Part shown: positions 8,976 to 20,858 of the stretch, piece after piece
Position numbering within the stretch: the stretch's first letter is position 1
Layout: each line of letters starts with the position of its first letter
Origin: Brachynemurus nebulosus
Taxonomy: Eukaryota; Arthropoda; Insecta; Neuroptera; Myrmeleontidae
Reading direction: 5' to 3'
DNA length: 64,000 nt
Assembly: GCA_035578155.1 (NCBI GenBank)
Contig: JAPWDM010000008.1
Coordinates: 7,433,847-7,497,846 of the forward strand
Notes under the pieces: model-generated
The model's database searches: none
What the model was told of the DNA's origin: nothing
The model's input: only the letters and a program-made list of their open reading frames with translations
Translations under genes and position numbers: made by a program

Positions 8976-10040
8976 CTAAAATATTACAAACAAGTATTTT
9001 CATTAAAACATTCACAAAAAGAGGGAGTGAAAAGAGGGCCGATTTTTGTCCAGTAGGTGGCAAATGGAATAGTGGTTGTTTCCCAGTGTTTTTGATGTGT
9101 AGAATTTTAAAAATTAAAATTATAAGGGCCATTCTCCTCTTACGTACGGGACATTTGCAAACTTTTGAAGCATATAAAAAAAGTTAAATATGAACTTTTT
9201 TTGCTGTCGAATCAACAGCAGAACTGATTCTTAAATTTTACGTTGAAAACTAAATAATAATTGCAGTTTAAGTACTTAAGAAATCAGCTAATTTACTTGT
9301 TATGCACGGGACTCAGAAAACAAATATATATACACCTTGACTTCAGTATGTCATAAACTCTGTGAAGTTAGAACTTATATATTGCCATTATATTTTTTTC
9401 CCAACAGTTGAGTAGTACTCAATTATGCTAAATATTTCCCTAAGGCTGCCTGTACACGATCAGTAATACTGTCAGTATTTACTGATAAAAATAATGAATC
9501 ATTATTTTTATTACTTCAGTATTTTTATGATACCGACACTATCATTATTCTCTTCAGTATTTTAAAACAAACTGTCAAGTTTAATTTTTCGGAATTTTTA
9601 AATTAATAAAATTTTGGAATTGTTATTATTATGGAAGAAGCGTGTTTAGCTATAGTACTAGCGTTTGCAACTCAAAACAAGGAAACAAAATAGAAATAGC
9701 TGAATTCCATTCTGGAAATTCGCTAAAAACGTTATGTTCGTTATGTTTTTTCTAGCTAAACCATACATATACGCATGTATGTACATACCGTACATACGGT
9801 ACATATCGTACATATTGCCGTACATACTAATCAATAATATATTATGTACAAGCTTACTTTCAAGCCTAAGGAAAGAAAATTAAAAAGAAAAAATAGTGAC
9901 GAATACTGCACTAGTAGACGGGCAGCAGACACACATCAAAAACTATAAGCATTGTTTTTTTTGCTACCCATTGGAAAGAACTCGACCATTCTTTTACTTT
10001 TTATTTTATCAAAAATTTATAATTCAAATCTAGTACTTAC
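8976..10040 (-). other. Intron 2 of zinc-finger gene 2, flanked by inverted arms
   Basis: About 1.07 kb, the shortest A-Z intron here. The acceptor-side arm (about 9025-9110, GATTTTTGTCCAGTAGG ... TTTTTGATGTGTAGAATTT) is an imperfect inverted match of the donor-side arm (about 9930-10000, CACATCAAAAACTATAAGC ... TACCCATTGG ... CCATTCTTTTA). Around 9449-9590 is one end of a repeat (CTGCCTGTACACGATCAG) with alternating CAGTATT motifs, and 9770-9840 contains repeated CGTACATA. No gene is seen. Confidence 0.65.
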
Positions 10041-10322
10041 CGATTTTATATTTTGCCCTTGTAGGTCTGTAACGTTCTTTACATCGGTCAGATTATTTTC
10101 TTGCGACAATTTAGCTGGTTCAAAGATTTTAGTTTCTATTGGTGACACTAAATTGGTCTCATTCACTTCTGCTTTCTCCGTTTTGATTTCAAATGTATGA
10201 AAACTTTCATGGACCGGTTCATTCACGTCATCTTTCTCCATTTTAATTTCAAACTTACGATCAATTTCATGGGCCACTTCATTCATTTCATCCTTTTCCA
10301 TTTTAATTTCGAATTTCTCCAT
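10041..10322 (-). CDS. Zinc-finger gene 2, exon A (three K-x-E repeats)
   Basis: 94 codons from ATG at 10322 to the phase-0 donor ATCG|GTAAGT at 10041. In frame just upstream is TAA (TAA-AAC-AAT-AAA-TTT-AAA-ATG), which fixes the MEK start. Three repeats are present: IKMEKDEMNE, IKMEKDDVNE and IKTEKAEVNE, with lysines spaced 20 residues apart. It joins the exon at 8238-8975, for about 339 residues in all. Same family and unassigned role as exon A of gene 1. Confidence 0.85.
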
Positions 10323-10500
10323 TTTAAATTTATTGTTTTATTATACACAATCGCTATATTTAACTAAAAGAATTATTATGATGGATGAGTGATGCCTACT
10401 TTGACGTTTGTTAACAAGGTGAAGCCAAGTCAGTATCACCAACTGCAATTTACTAAAAATTCGAAACGCAGGGCGTGTTCCATTTACTAAACACAAACGG
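10323..10500 (-). promoter_or_regulatory. Conserved 5' flank of gene 2 (putative promoter/5' leader)
   Basis: Shares with genes 1, 3, 5 and 7 the leader with TATACACAATCGCTATATTT (plus-strand spelling), the ACTTTGACGTTTGTTAAC box and GGCGTGTTCCATTTAC. Promoter status is inferred from conservation only. Confidence 0.45.
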
Positions 10501-12107
10501 ATACTACATTTGTATTATATATGCAAACTTTGAGTATCGAAGTGATAGAGGGAGTACAGGTATATATTCACTGTATATGAAAATGAAACCAAAAAAAGGG
10601 TTAAAGTGTTGACCAATATGGCGGTTAAACAAGGTTTAATTTAAAATTTTTCTATATTTACTGATGTTATATTTACTGATGTTAGAATATTTATTAATAA
10701 ATAGTTTCAAACTACAACAATAATCGTATACAAATTAAAAAATATTTATTACCACTGACACTTTATAGGTTATGAAAGGTGTTAACGTGGTGTTTACCAA
10801 TGTGGCGATTTGCTTCAAAAAAGATAATGTATATTACATCTATTGTGTGGTATTATACACATTCTGATATCTATGTATGCAAACGACACTGTGACCGTAT
10901 TCCATTAGCAAAAATTTTACACAGTGCATAAAGGGTCAGTTTCATATGACAGTAGGCTGCTATAACAGTAGAACTGTTAGGTGGGGGATGTTGCTATTGT
11001 GATAGTATTACTGTTATATGATGATTCACAATATTTTAAAAGTGTTTGTTAACAGTAGTTTTATTAAAATGGCGCCAAATAAAAATAACTATTAAATTAT
11101 ATTTTCATACGTTTATTAATTAAGGAAAAAATATTTAAAAGAAAATATAATAGAGAAAATGACATTAGATGAAAGCACCGTTCTTGAACAGGTTCCTTTT
11201 TGATATAGAAAATAATTTATTAACCGAATTATTAACGGTAGATGATTTCCAAAATTTCATAGGGTTACCCTATGCAAAATTTTTAGGACTCCATAAGAAA
11301 GTTTATATAAAATACTTTTAAAATTTTTAAATTAGGAAAAACAGCTAATCTCCATAAAATTTTCAGGTTGCACATTTAATTACTAAACAAAGAATTTATT
11401 TTCACATTTCTTCTGTCAAATTTAATTTTTTCACAATATTTTTTCAAATATATTTTTTCTTTTTATATCATTTTTATAGTCAAATGATTTTGTGTCTCAC
11501 AGACACCCATTTTTATGGTACAGTTTGCTTATATTTAAAAGTTTTTCCTCCAAGAACCCAATTCTTTTTATAAATTCCGCCATTTTTAATGCAATAAAAT
11601 TTTACTGCGATCGCAAAAGTAGAAAAAATTCTAGTTATAACAGTAACTGTCATAACAATCAACTGTGATAGCAGTAAGTATGTTTCAAACAAAAAATTGC
11701 CTAACAGTATAGCCACGCCTACTAAATTGTTACTGTGACAGCAGTAAATTGTCCTGTGAAACAGCCACTTTACACTGTGTACTTTTTTCACTAATGGAAC
11801 ATCAACTTTTATTGTGTTTCTGCAGAGGGCAGCATACACAAAGTTACTAGATTTAAAAAAAAATAGATTCAATCTGCTTGGTATACTTTTTGTGATTCTC
11901 AATTACATGTATAATTTAATTAAAAGCATATAAAAGGCTAGCTTCGCAATAAAATATAAAATAATTAGTCTTTTGTGAAAAAAGAAAGTACAAAAATCTG
12001 GAAAATTTTGTTGGCATTACTTTTCCCTTAAATGCACTGTGTTACACAGTGTCGTTTGTGTTTGCTAATGGAACACGATCTGTGTGACAGTGTATCGGGA
12101 AAATACA
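10501..12107. other. Intergenic gene 2-gene 3, proximal part
   Basis: No gene is visible. A TA-flanked TIR element occupies 10920-11779. Outside it, about 10880-10915 (GCAAACGACACTGTGACCG ... TCCATTAGC) is repeated in inverse orientation at about 12040-12075 (GCTAATGGAACACGATC), so the small element sits inside a larger inverted-repeat structure of uncertain ends. Confidence 0.45.
10920..11779. mobile_element. 860-bp TA-flanked TIR element (non-autonomous)
   Basis: Ends CACAGTGCATAAAGGGTCAG and, inverted, CACAGTGTAAAGTGGCTG, with TA at 10918-10919 and 11780-11781. Subterminal regions repeat variants of CAGTAG and AACAGTA on both sides. No transposase domain is found; the 129-codon minus-strand frame at 11513-11902 crosses the element edge and looks fortuitous. 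Confidence 0.6.
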
Positions 12108-13620
12108 CACGTGCGAGTAAGAAAGAAATATATTTCTTATTCCTTTTAAAAATGTACTACGAACATATTATAGTTTGTATACAGACATACAGAGTGTCTT
12201 ATATATTAAATATGAAATGCATTTTTTAATACGAAATGATAACTAGTAATAAATAAACAGTAATAAAACGCATTTGAGTAATAATACTGTGATACTTTTC
12301 TTGAATGTTTCTTTTTTTAATAGTATGGTATTAGTTAATTCTTATTAACCGTGTTATTATCTAATTTAATGTTTCACACCATCACCAAAAACCAAGAGTA
12401 TCACTGTCATTCCGCCTTAAACTTTGAGCTTCTATTTCTCTATCATTTGTTAAGGGATTTCAAAAAATTTTTCACTAGTTTATTATGATAGTTTTGGTCT
12501 ATACTTCAGTTAAATGTAACTACATATAACATTATCCACACTACGAGACTTCTCCAGTCGATTAATATCAGTGTACAGTTAAGCGTATGAATATTCAAAT
12601 CATAATGGGTTAAAAATTAATTCCATATAATATTTATTTCAGAACATAGATAGCGCTTTAATCAGCACTAACTGAATAGCATTGTTGAAGTGATTAAAAT
12701 CAAATAGTTTAAATAAATCTAGAGATTAATTTATTTTTTTATTAAAAAATGTACATCAGAGTATTATTGAAGTACTTAATTAATTATTTATTATTATTTA
12801 TCTTAATTAATTATTAACCCTTTGCGCTTATAAGACATGTACAGCATGACAAGGTGATTTGTCCATTAACTCTACCATATTTAAAGGTGTTTTGTCTGTT
12901 GGATTATAAGACATGTACCACATGACACACTAAATGTTGAACTGTAATGACTGCTCATACTTCACATTACATGAATATTTTATTTAATAACTGCAAACAC
13001 ATTCATTTATTAGAAAAATTGTAAATAAAATAATACAAAATCAAGTTGAATTATCTTTTTAAAATTAAAAACTAATAAAAACAGCATTGAGGACGTATTT
13101 AGCGCATTTAGTATTCTACTTTGGGGAAACAGGGTTACAACGTCAAAAGAATCCGTCAAAAAAAGAACGTCGGTCGTTGTCATGTGCTACATGTCTTACC
13201 AGCCTATTTACAATTCACTTTTTTTTTTGCTTCAGTGCAAAGAGTTAATTATTATTCTATTGGTCCGTTCAAAAACGTGGATCAAGTACATATTTTGAGT
13301 TTTTTTTGGACACATTGCTCGTTAAGCCTTATTTGCCGTAAACATTAAGTTACGTGGGCATTATTATCGGCAAATACTTTGCTACATAAATATGTCTGAT
13401 TAAAATGTATATTTAAAAATTAATTTCAATAAAATCAAATCTTTTTTCTAAAAAATACTTTTTTTTAGTTCGACTTCGTGACCAAATCGTATCTAAATTC
13501 TATATGACATTTAGAAGTTTAGAGGTGTCTTGATAACTTAGAAATAACGATAGCTTCAAAATTATACCACTAGAGGCGCGCACCTAAATACGAACATACG
13601 TAAATTCAATGTACAAGTTT
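12108..13620. repeat. Duplicated intergenic block, paralogous to 6470-8060
   Basis: Second copy of the intergenic unit described at 6472-8237, carrying a piggyBac-type MITE (12818-13244) instead of the mariner relic. Identity is high up to TACGTAAATTCAATGTACAAG (about 13597-13617), after which the two copies diverge. The tract 13621-13906 shows nothing recognisable except a segment (about 13618-13780) shared with 34976-35060 and 49876-50040. Confidence 0.65.
12818..13244. mobile_element. piggyBac-type MITE, copy 1 (TTAA target duplication)
   Basis: A 427-bp element, CCCTTTGCGCTTATAAGAC...GTGCAAAGAG, flanked by TTAA at 12814-12817 and 13245-13248. It contains repeated (A)AGACATGTA motifs near both ends. 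A second copy lies inverted at 34236-34665. The TTAA target and CCYTTTGCRC termini fit the piggyBac superfamily. Confidence 0.85.
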
Positions 13621-14094
13621 CTAGTTGTACTACCAGAGACGCCAACTTTCATGGCGGTTCAAAAAATTTTTTTGTGAATCTTTTAAACTAGAACATATTG
13701 ACAAACAATGTGATAGGCCAAAAATTTATTAATTTCATAAAATTTAAAGATGTTATAAAAATTTGGGTTTCAAATGTAAGGTGACGTGACGTGAAGGGTG
13801 TTACCTACTTACATTTAAAATATAGGTGGCTGTCATGGCTAGAGTCTGGTAGAGCTGGTTCTGTGAATAAAGGATGATGCCAATGGTCCTATGACCACAT
13901 GGTTATAGGAATAATTCCGAAATACTAAATGTTAAAAAAGATGAATTTATTTACCTTTCATTAAAATTGTTTAAACTATCTGAATACATCTTGCACTTAA
14001 AATATGTAATATTTTTTATTCAAATAATTTCAATTTTTTCAATTTCAAGTAACTTCAAGTTGAAATTCAAAGATAATATATACAAGGACTGTAT

Positions 14095-14861
14095 TAGTGT
14101 TGGGTCGAAGCGACTCTTTTATGTGTGCTAGCACACATGACTCCGCACAGTGAGGTGTGTCGCACAGAGTGAGCGACTCTTTTGGAACACACAACGTACC
14201 AAGTACACTCGCATACTGTGTTACGTGTTATGTTGTGTGCGATTAAGTTTGAAACGAATCACAACTCTTCTGGAGCACATAGCACAGTGTTTTATTGTGT
14301 TATAGGTGCTGTGCTGTCCTTTCGTTTATCGCTCTGTCGTTTCTTTTATTGTCCTTTCCGTCCTTTCCTTTTATTGTCTTTTATTTGTCCTTTTAAGTAG
14401 GTACATTTTAAAGTCTGTATTAAATAAAATAAAATTTACTACTTCTTTACTCTGCGGGAGTAGTTTTCTGTACAATATTTCGGACATATTAATAAAATAA
14501 CATATAATACGTAAAAAAGTTATACTGTTCAATTCCTATGAAATATTTTTAAACATTATAAACTGGAATATAATTTGTCAAATGTCAACCCAGGAAGTAG
14601 GAACCCATAAATTAGTGCATAACATGTATCTTCTTCATTTTTGAAAAAGTTGAAATCTTTTGTTTGTGCCATAATATGCAACATATGTTAATCTGATGTC
14701 CAGTTGAGTATAGCATGTACAGAAAAAAATGTGCTCAATTATGTGCCATGTGTAGTAATGGCGGACTGTGCTAATGACTCCTTTTGTAAGAGTCGCATAG
14801 CACACCGCACACTTAAGAGTCACTCTTTTGGAGTGACTCGCACATGTGCGACCCATCACTA
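14095..14861. mobile_element. hAT-type MITE with perfect 8-bp target duplication
   Basis: Starts TAGTGTTGGGTCG and ends CGACCCATCACTA, flanked by GACTGTAT at 14087-14094 and 14862-14869. Subterminal GAGTCGC/GCGACTC-like motifs recur (GCGACTCTTTT at 14108 and 14172; GAGTCACTCTTTTGG at 14817). Length is 767 bp and no transposase is encoded. The 8-bp duplication and TAGTG-type TIR fit hAT. Confidence 0.85.
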
Positions 14862-14881
14862 GACTGTATTGCTGTATTATC

Positions 14882-14914
<33 letters not shown>

Positions 14915-16854
14915 CATTATTCCATATTTTCATATGATACATGAATGGATTGCGTCAACAGATTATATAACAATACAGCTACAATAAATAATAATTTAAC
15001 AAATTTGTTATTGTTTTTCTCTTTTTTAATTTTAAAATATTATTTTGAAAAGAAATCCTCTAATTTATAGTCACATTCTCCTACAAGATAGTCTTTTAAT
15101 TTTTTGTTACAATTTTTTACAGTTAAGTCTCTCAATTCAGGTATATCTTTGTTAATTTTATTTACAATTTTAATGATGCTATTATAAGGTCCTTTTTGCA
15201 GTAATGTCATATTGGAAAAAGTCGCGATAAGCAAATTGAATCGCGTTTGGTAAGTATGACTTAGAACACTATTCGAAAATATATATGAATGTTTTAAAAA
15301 GAATTTTACACACTCCATCACATATAAGTCATATACCGTTAATATTTTCAAATGTACAAACAAAGGTCTACATGAAACTCGTGGCTTTTCTTTAGCGATA
15401 GCTCTTATAAATCTCTTCTGCAAAACAAACAGATTACTAACATATGTTGAATTTCCCCACAAAATTATCCCATATCTTAATCTGGATTCAATGTTAGCAT
15501 AATACATTTTCAAAAGTGTCTCTTGTGGAACAATTCTGCTAAGATTTAACAATAAATAAACATATTTATTTAAATCTCTTATTAAATACGCAATATGTGT
15601 TTCCCAACCTAGTGATCTGTCCAAATGGATACCGAGTAATTTAATACTACTAGATAGATTTATATTGCCAATATTTGGTAATACAAAACTATTGGATATA
15701 TTGCCATATTTGCCGAAAGTTATATGTTGAGTTTTATTTAAATTTAGTTTCAAACCATTTGTATGGAACTAATTTGAGGCAGTTGTTATTATCAGCCTGA
15801 TTTGCCAGTTTCTCTTCTGAATTACCCTTGCAAATGATTGTTGTGTCATCAGCAAATAAAATTATATTGCCACTCATAATTTAAGGCAGGTCATTTATAT
15901 ACAAGATAAAAAGTAACGGTCCTAATACAGATCCTTGTGGGACGCCCTTTCTTATAATTAAATTTTTTGACGAGCAAATGTTACTACATCCATTTTCTTC
16001 TTGTGTAATTTGAACAATTTGTTCTCTATTTGTTAAATACGATTTAATTAAATCTAGGGCTGTCCCACGGATTCCATAGTCATAAAGCTTAGATAAAAGT
16101 TTGTCATGGTCGACACAATCAAATGCCTTAGATAAATCAAAAGAAGAAAGCAAACAATGCTTTTTATCATTCCAAGTATTTAGTACATCAGTAACTGTCT
16201 CAAATAGTGCAAGTGTGGTCGAGCCTTTCGGCCTAAAACCATATTGTGAATGACTTATTACGTTCCATGAGGAAAAGAATGCAATTAGCCTACTGTGAAT
16301 ATTTTTTTCAACTACTTTAGAAATTATAGGTAAAATTGATATGGGACGGTAATTATTCATATCAGTAGTATTACCTTTTTTTATAAAGAGGTTTCACTAT
16401 AGCGGTTTTTAATTGTCTAGGGAAATGACGTTGACTTAAGCAATTATTTATGATATGACAAATAGGTAATGTGAAGTAATGTACAAAGTTTTTCAAAATT
16501 ATAGTAGGTATTTCATCAATACCCATTGACTTTTTGTTATTTAAATTTGAAATTACTTGCATTATTTCATCTTCATCTGTTGGAAACATAAATATACTAT
16601 TGTTATTAAAATGTTTGGACAATACGTCACTGTTTGGTGACGGTGTGTTCAAATTTAATGTCTTTGCTGTGTTAATGTACATATTATTAAACTCGTTAGC
16701 AATATGTTGCGGGTTTGTAATTTCACTATTTTCTACTTTAATCATATGGGGTAGATTTGATTTTTTTCGACAATTTACATTACTACTCAATTTGTTTATA
16801 ATGTTCCAAGCCATCCTAGACTTATTATCAGAACTATTTAACATATTATCATAA

Positions 16855-17695
16855 GGTGTGTTTGGTAGCTTGCACTAGTGTACACTTTATTGCATTTTGT
16901 AGTGAAAATGCGTTTGGTATTATTTAGTGTAGATAAAAACAACTATTTGGTATGCTAGTGTAGTGTAATTTATACTGCACGAATTACACCAGGGTTTGAA
17001 AAAGAGCAACTAGTGGAGTGAGTGTAAATTTATAGTTAGCTTGGTTTTGACAGTTTTGACATTAAATTGGTATCATTTCACTTAAAATTTTTTTTTTAAA
17101 TTTCTATTTTAAAAATAAATACCAAAGAAATACTTATTAAAGCAGCAGATAAGTATAATCATTAATGAAATGAAGTTAATAGTGATGATAACTCGGAAAT
17201 CGACGAAGAAAACAGTAGTGACAGCAGTAGATGAAGAAAGCAGTAGTAGAATTGCAGTTTTTTATTAAAGAGAATGTAAAAAAATATATAAATATAAAAA
17301 ATATATAAATAAATAGTATAAAAAGTAAAATATTTATTATAAATTTGATAAATTTAATTAAGTATTCCTGATTAAAATAATAAAAAATGAAATTTTAACA
17401 GTTTTATATGTCACTTGTCCGTTCAATTTAAACTTAATCCTGTAACTCCAGTAACTATTAATTGATTCCTACTAAAAGAATTTAAATTTTTAATCTATTC
17501 AGGCTTATCTTTAACTTGAACAAATTTACGTGTGTCCAACAAACTCAACAATTTTTAAATTATTCCGCCACTTTCGGTTGCACCAAGTACACTAAAAACG
17601 TTTGTTACCAATTGTTGCACTGTTTACACTGCTTACACTTATGGCCTTACACTCATTTCAATTGACATACACTAGTGCAGGCTACCAAACACAGC
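16855..17695. mobile_element. hAT-like MITE inserted in LINE ORF2
   Basis: TIRs GGTGTGTTTGGTAGCTTGC and, inverted, GCTGTGTTTGGTAGCCTGC; CACTAGTGTA continues the match. The element lies between the endonuclease and reverse transcriptase parts of ORF2. Flanks (TTATGATA and TTACTATA on the minus strand) look like a degenerate 8-bp target duplication; collapsing them restores an open K-N-Y-Y-D-N-M-L reading across the site. About 841 bp, no transposase. Confidence 0.72.
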
Positions 17696-18617
17696 TATAG
17701 TAATTTTTTTTAGCTTCATTAATCGATTTTTTTAAATTTTTACAAAAAATTTTATAATTATCACTTAAGTTACTTACGTCTACATTAAGCGATTTCATAT
17801 GTCTAATTAACAAGTACATATCACGTTTACGTGCACACTCTTGCTTTATTTGATCTGTTATCCACATTTTAGTTTCACTATTATAATTAGCACATTTTTT
17901 CACTTTTATTTTAGGAAACGTCACATTAAAACAATAGAAAAGTGTGTCACTAAAACACTGGTAACATTCATCCGGATCACTACGGTTAAAAACCGATAAC
18001 CAGTTTTCTTTTGATATGAGATAATCAAATAGAAGATAATTATCCTCAGAAAACGATCTTATATACCTGTTACTTTCCAATTTTTTGACATTACATACAC
18101 AATTTTCTAATTTAATTTGTACCGCATCATGATCAGATATACCCATTAACAATATTTTTTGTTGCATAAATATTGCCTACATTTGTTATTATATTGTCAA
18201 TTAATGATTGAGAGATGCTTGTTATTCTTGTAGGAGTTGTGACTGTACAAGTTAAATTAAAAGAGCTGATTATATTACAAAATTGAATACATTTTGTGTC
18301 ATTAACATTTAAAAAATTAATATTGAAATCACCCAAAATAACAATTTTAAAATTGATCGAATTAGATATTAAAAACAGAAGATCTTGTAATAATTTAAAG
18401 AAACAGTTTAAATCGCTATTTGGTGCTCGATATACACACACTATAATTAATTTTAATTTCGAAATTTTTATAACGCAACATTCGAAATTTTTTTCGGAGG
18501 TTTTGATTTCAATTATTTCGGATTCATAATGTTTTTTTAACATAGATTGCAACGCCACCATGTATAAATTCACTTCTACAGAAAGATGATGATAATTTGT
18601 ACCCTTCTAGATGTGTA

Positions 18618-19839
18618 CACCACAAATCCAATTTTACGTAGTGGTCGGTGCAAATTTAAGGGGAAGTACGTAAAATCGGAAGATCAGGGGCGTCGGTAAA
18701 CTTTTGTTTTCAGGGGGGTTGGTAAATATTATTTATCTCAATTTATTTAAAACTATTATCTTAAGAGACAATTTACACTTAAAATTCGGTTGTGTAGACA
18801 AAGGAAATCGAATGTTATACTAATGAATATGAGTGACAACTTTTAGAAAACTGTTCAAAAATCAACTTCACTATCGCATTCATCAACGTAAAAGACGCCA
18901 AATAGCGGAAGCTGACAAAAATTCTAGAATATTCTACTCGTGAATTGGTAAAGATACCAAAAAACAAACTTCACTATTGAATTGCGCACTAAAAATTAGA
19001 ATAAGCAGCGCATTTTTACAAAAATTCTAGAATGTTCTATTCGTCAACTAACAAAGATATCGAAAAATCGATTGCACCATTTAATTGGTCATCGAATAAA
19101 AGACGGAATAGCACATTTTCATAAATGTTCTAGAATATTCTATTCGTCAGATAGCAAAAATTGTTTGTCAAAATCGGACATTTGGTTTACATTAGTTTAA
19201 TTTCGGTTCGACAATTAAGTGGTGCAGCAGATTTTCCAATATCTTTGTTAGCTGACAAATAGAATATTCTAGAACATTTCTCAAAATATGTTATTTGGTC
19301 TCTTTTTTGGTACTCAATTTAATGGCGACGTTTGTTTTTGAATATCTTTGCTAGTTGACGAATAGAATATTCCAGAACATTTGTCAAAATGTGTAATTTG
19401 ATCTCTTTTTCAATGGACAATTAAATGGTACAATTGATTTTTTAATATCTTTGCTAGTTGACAAATAGAACATTCTAGAATTTTTGTCAAACTACACTGT
19501 TTAATCTCATTTTTAATGACCAATTCAACGGTGAAGTTTGTTTTTTTATATCTCTGCTAGTTGATGATTAGAATATTCTAGAATTTTACGTTACTTATTT
19601 TACATTTGCATTTTGCATATTACGTATACAGAATATGTGCATATATATCTTTAGTGAAATTTTAAAATTTTTAAAGGCTACGAGACCCTCAGACAATATT
19701 ACCTACGGCCCTGACTCGGGCTTGGTACATAAATTTTCACCAACACAGACAAACAACGACATATCTGTGAGAGGGGAACCCCACTAAATCGCTGACGTCA
19801 CTACGTAAAATCGGAGTACGTACCATTGGATGGCCACTG
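18618..19839. mobile_element. Tc1/mariner-like MITE carrying heat-shock-element-like repeats, copy 1
   Basis: A 1222-bp element in the LINE endonuclease, flanked by TA at 18616-18617 and 19840-19841. Ends are CACCACAAATCCAAT and, inverted, CAGTGGCCATCCAATGG, followed on both sides by sequence with TTTTACGTAGTG. Removing it and one TA restores the endonuclease frame exactly. The interior is a large imperfect palindrome of about 110-bp modules containing TTCTAGAATATTC-type motifs and 'TTGCTAGTTGACGAATAG'. The second copy is at 46487-47703. No coding capacity. Confidence 0.85.
18922..19583. promoter_or_regulatory. Array of seven perfect three-unit HSE-like motifs
   Basis: Seven 13-bp motifs fit TTCnnGAAnnTTC or its inverse GAAnnTTCnnGAA exactly: 18922-18934, 19025-19037, 19128-19140, 19262-19274, 19365-19377, 19468-19480 and 19571-19583. 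The spacing is strikingly regular, 103 bp between neighbours within each half (134 at the central gap). This is the arrangement recognised by heat-shock factor trimers. The match is seen directly; heat-shock function is inferred. Confidence 0.55.
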
Positions 19840-19997
19840 TAGTTAAAATTTCGTCTTTTTTTAACCAATGTTCTGATACGCAGAAGATGTCAGGAGCATA
19901 CTCGTCTAGAAAAATTTCTATTTCGATAATTTTGTTTCGTAAACATTGTGTGTTTAAGTGAATTATGTTTAGTGAACATTTTGTGTGTAGCAAGTTT

Positions 19998-20858
19998 TTA
20001 GAACACCGCCAATTGTCTTCGAAAAATATAACGCTTAACAAGCATATGAATAGGCCAGAAGCTAGCGTCATATAATTTTTCTTTTAATTCTTCTGGAGCT
20101 TCATCTTTAAAACTCCAGTTTCTACTCCGTTCGTCATTATTCAGAGGCTCACACTCAAACGAATGTTGAGAGAATCTCTTTTTCAGGTAATTTTCAACTT
20201 TACTTTTGTCTGTACCATTCATAATTCTGCCTAAATAAAGCCAAATTTTCTTTTCTGATGCACGTAATTCGTCATCATCAGATGGTGATTGGTTTCCAAA
20301 GACAATCGAAGGATTACCCTTTAGTTTACGTTCAGCAGATTTTTTTATATTCTATTGAGCTTTATCACCATTGATCGATTTAGAATTATCCGCTACGCAT
20401 TCCGCCTTATTTTGGTCTGCTCTAGTATCAAATTTATTGGACTTTTGTTCATCAATTATTTCTTGGTTATGGTTTACCTGATTTATTACTTTTCCGGTTT
20501 TTTCTATAACATTTACAGATTCACCTTTTTTTTCCAAGTTTATAATTTTTTCATTTAAGAGTTTAATATGCTCCTGTAAAAGATTATTTTTATTTTTATC
20601 TTTTAATTCATTTATTAATTCATTTTTGTAAAATTCTAACTGCACATTGGCTGCGTCATTTGCTGATGCGTCGACAAACTTTTCACCATTTTCATCACAG
20701 TTTTTGCATGGCTTGAAAATCGAATTAATCATATTTTTTACTGGAATGTTGGTAACTAATTCGTTTGGAATTCGTTTATTTAGAATTATTTCAATTAAAT
20801 CACATTTATTTAATTTATTTAATTCATTAGCAAGAACACTTGAATTTACTTCCGCCAT
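19998..20858 (-). pseudogene. LINE ORF1 with an in-frame TAG
   Basis: ATG at 20858; the frame stays open to a TAG at 20352-20354, then continues in the same frame (N-I-K-K-S-A-E-R-K-L-K-G ...) to 19998. Residues about 70-115 are lysine/glutamate/leucine-rich and probably coiled coil (ELKDKNKNNLLQEHIKLLNE). The C-terminal stretch KEKLYDASFWPIHMLVKRY is typical of ORF1 proteins in Jockey/CR1-group LINEs. It overlaps ORF2 by 74 nt (19998-20071). The TAG most likely reflects decay. Total 286 residues if read through. Confidence 0.7.

Larger units (their letters stand above)
15040..20071 (-). pseudogene. LINE ORF2: endonuclease and reverse transcriptase, broken
   Basis: Read 20071 to 15040. Endonuclease motifs in order: IIHLNTQ (catalytic Asn), CVSEHW (Glu), then the 18618-19839 insertion, GGVAIYVKK, VILGDFN, SLIDNIITN and SDHDAV. 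Reverse transcriptase motifs: [36 protein letters not shown] broken by a TAA at 15881, and F-A-D-D at 15845-15856. A C-terminal domain runs to 15040 (KLNLNKTQHITFGK ... LGIHLDRSLGWETHI). Breaks seen: a +1 slip in the A-run near 18535, a frameshift near 18150, an 841-bp MITE at 16855-17695, a frameshift near 16365, the TAA at 15881 and a frameshift near 15755. Removing either MITE with one copy of its target duplication leaves the frame continuous across that site. Confidence 0.85.

Noticed and set aside
15040..16844. Three consecutive frames that could be called host genes
   Set aside because: They are pieces of one LINE reverse transcriptase separated by frameshifts and a stop, as shown by motif order.
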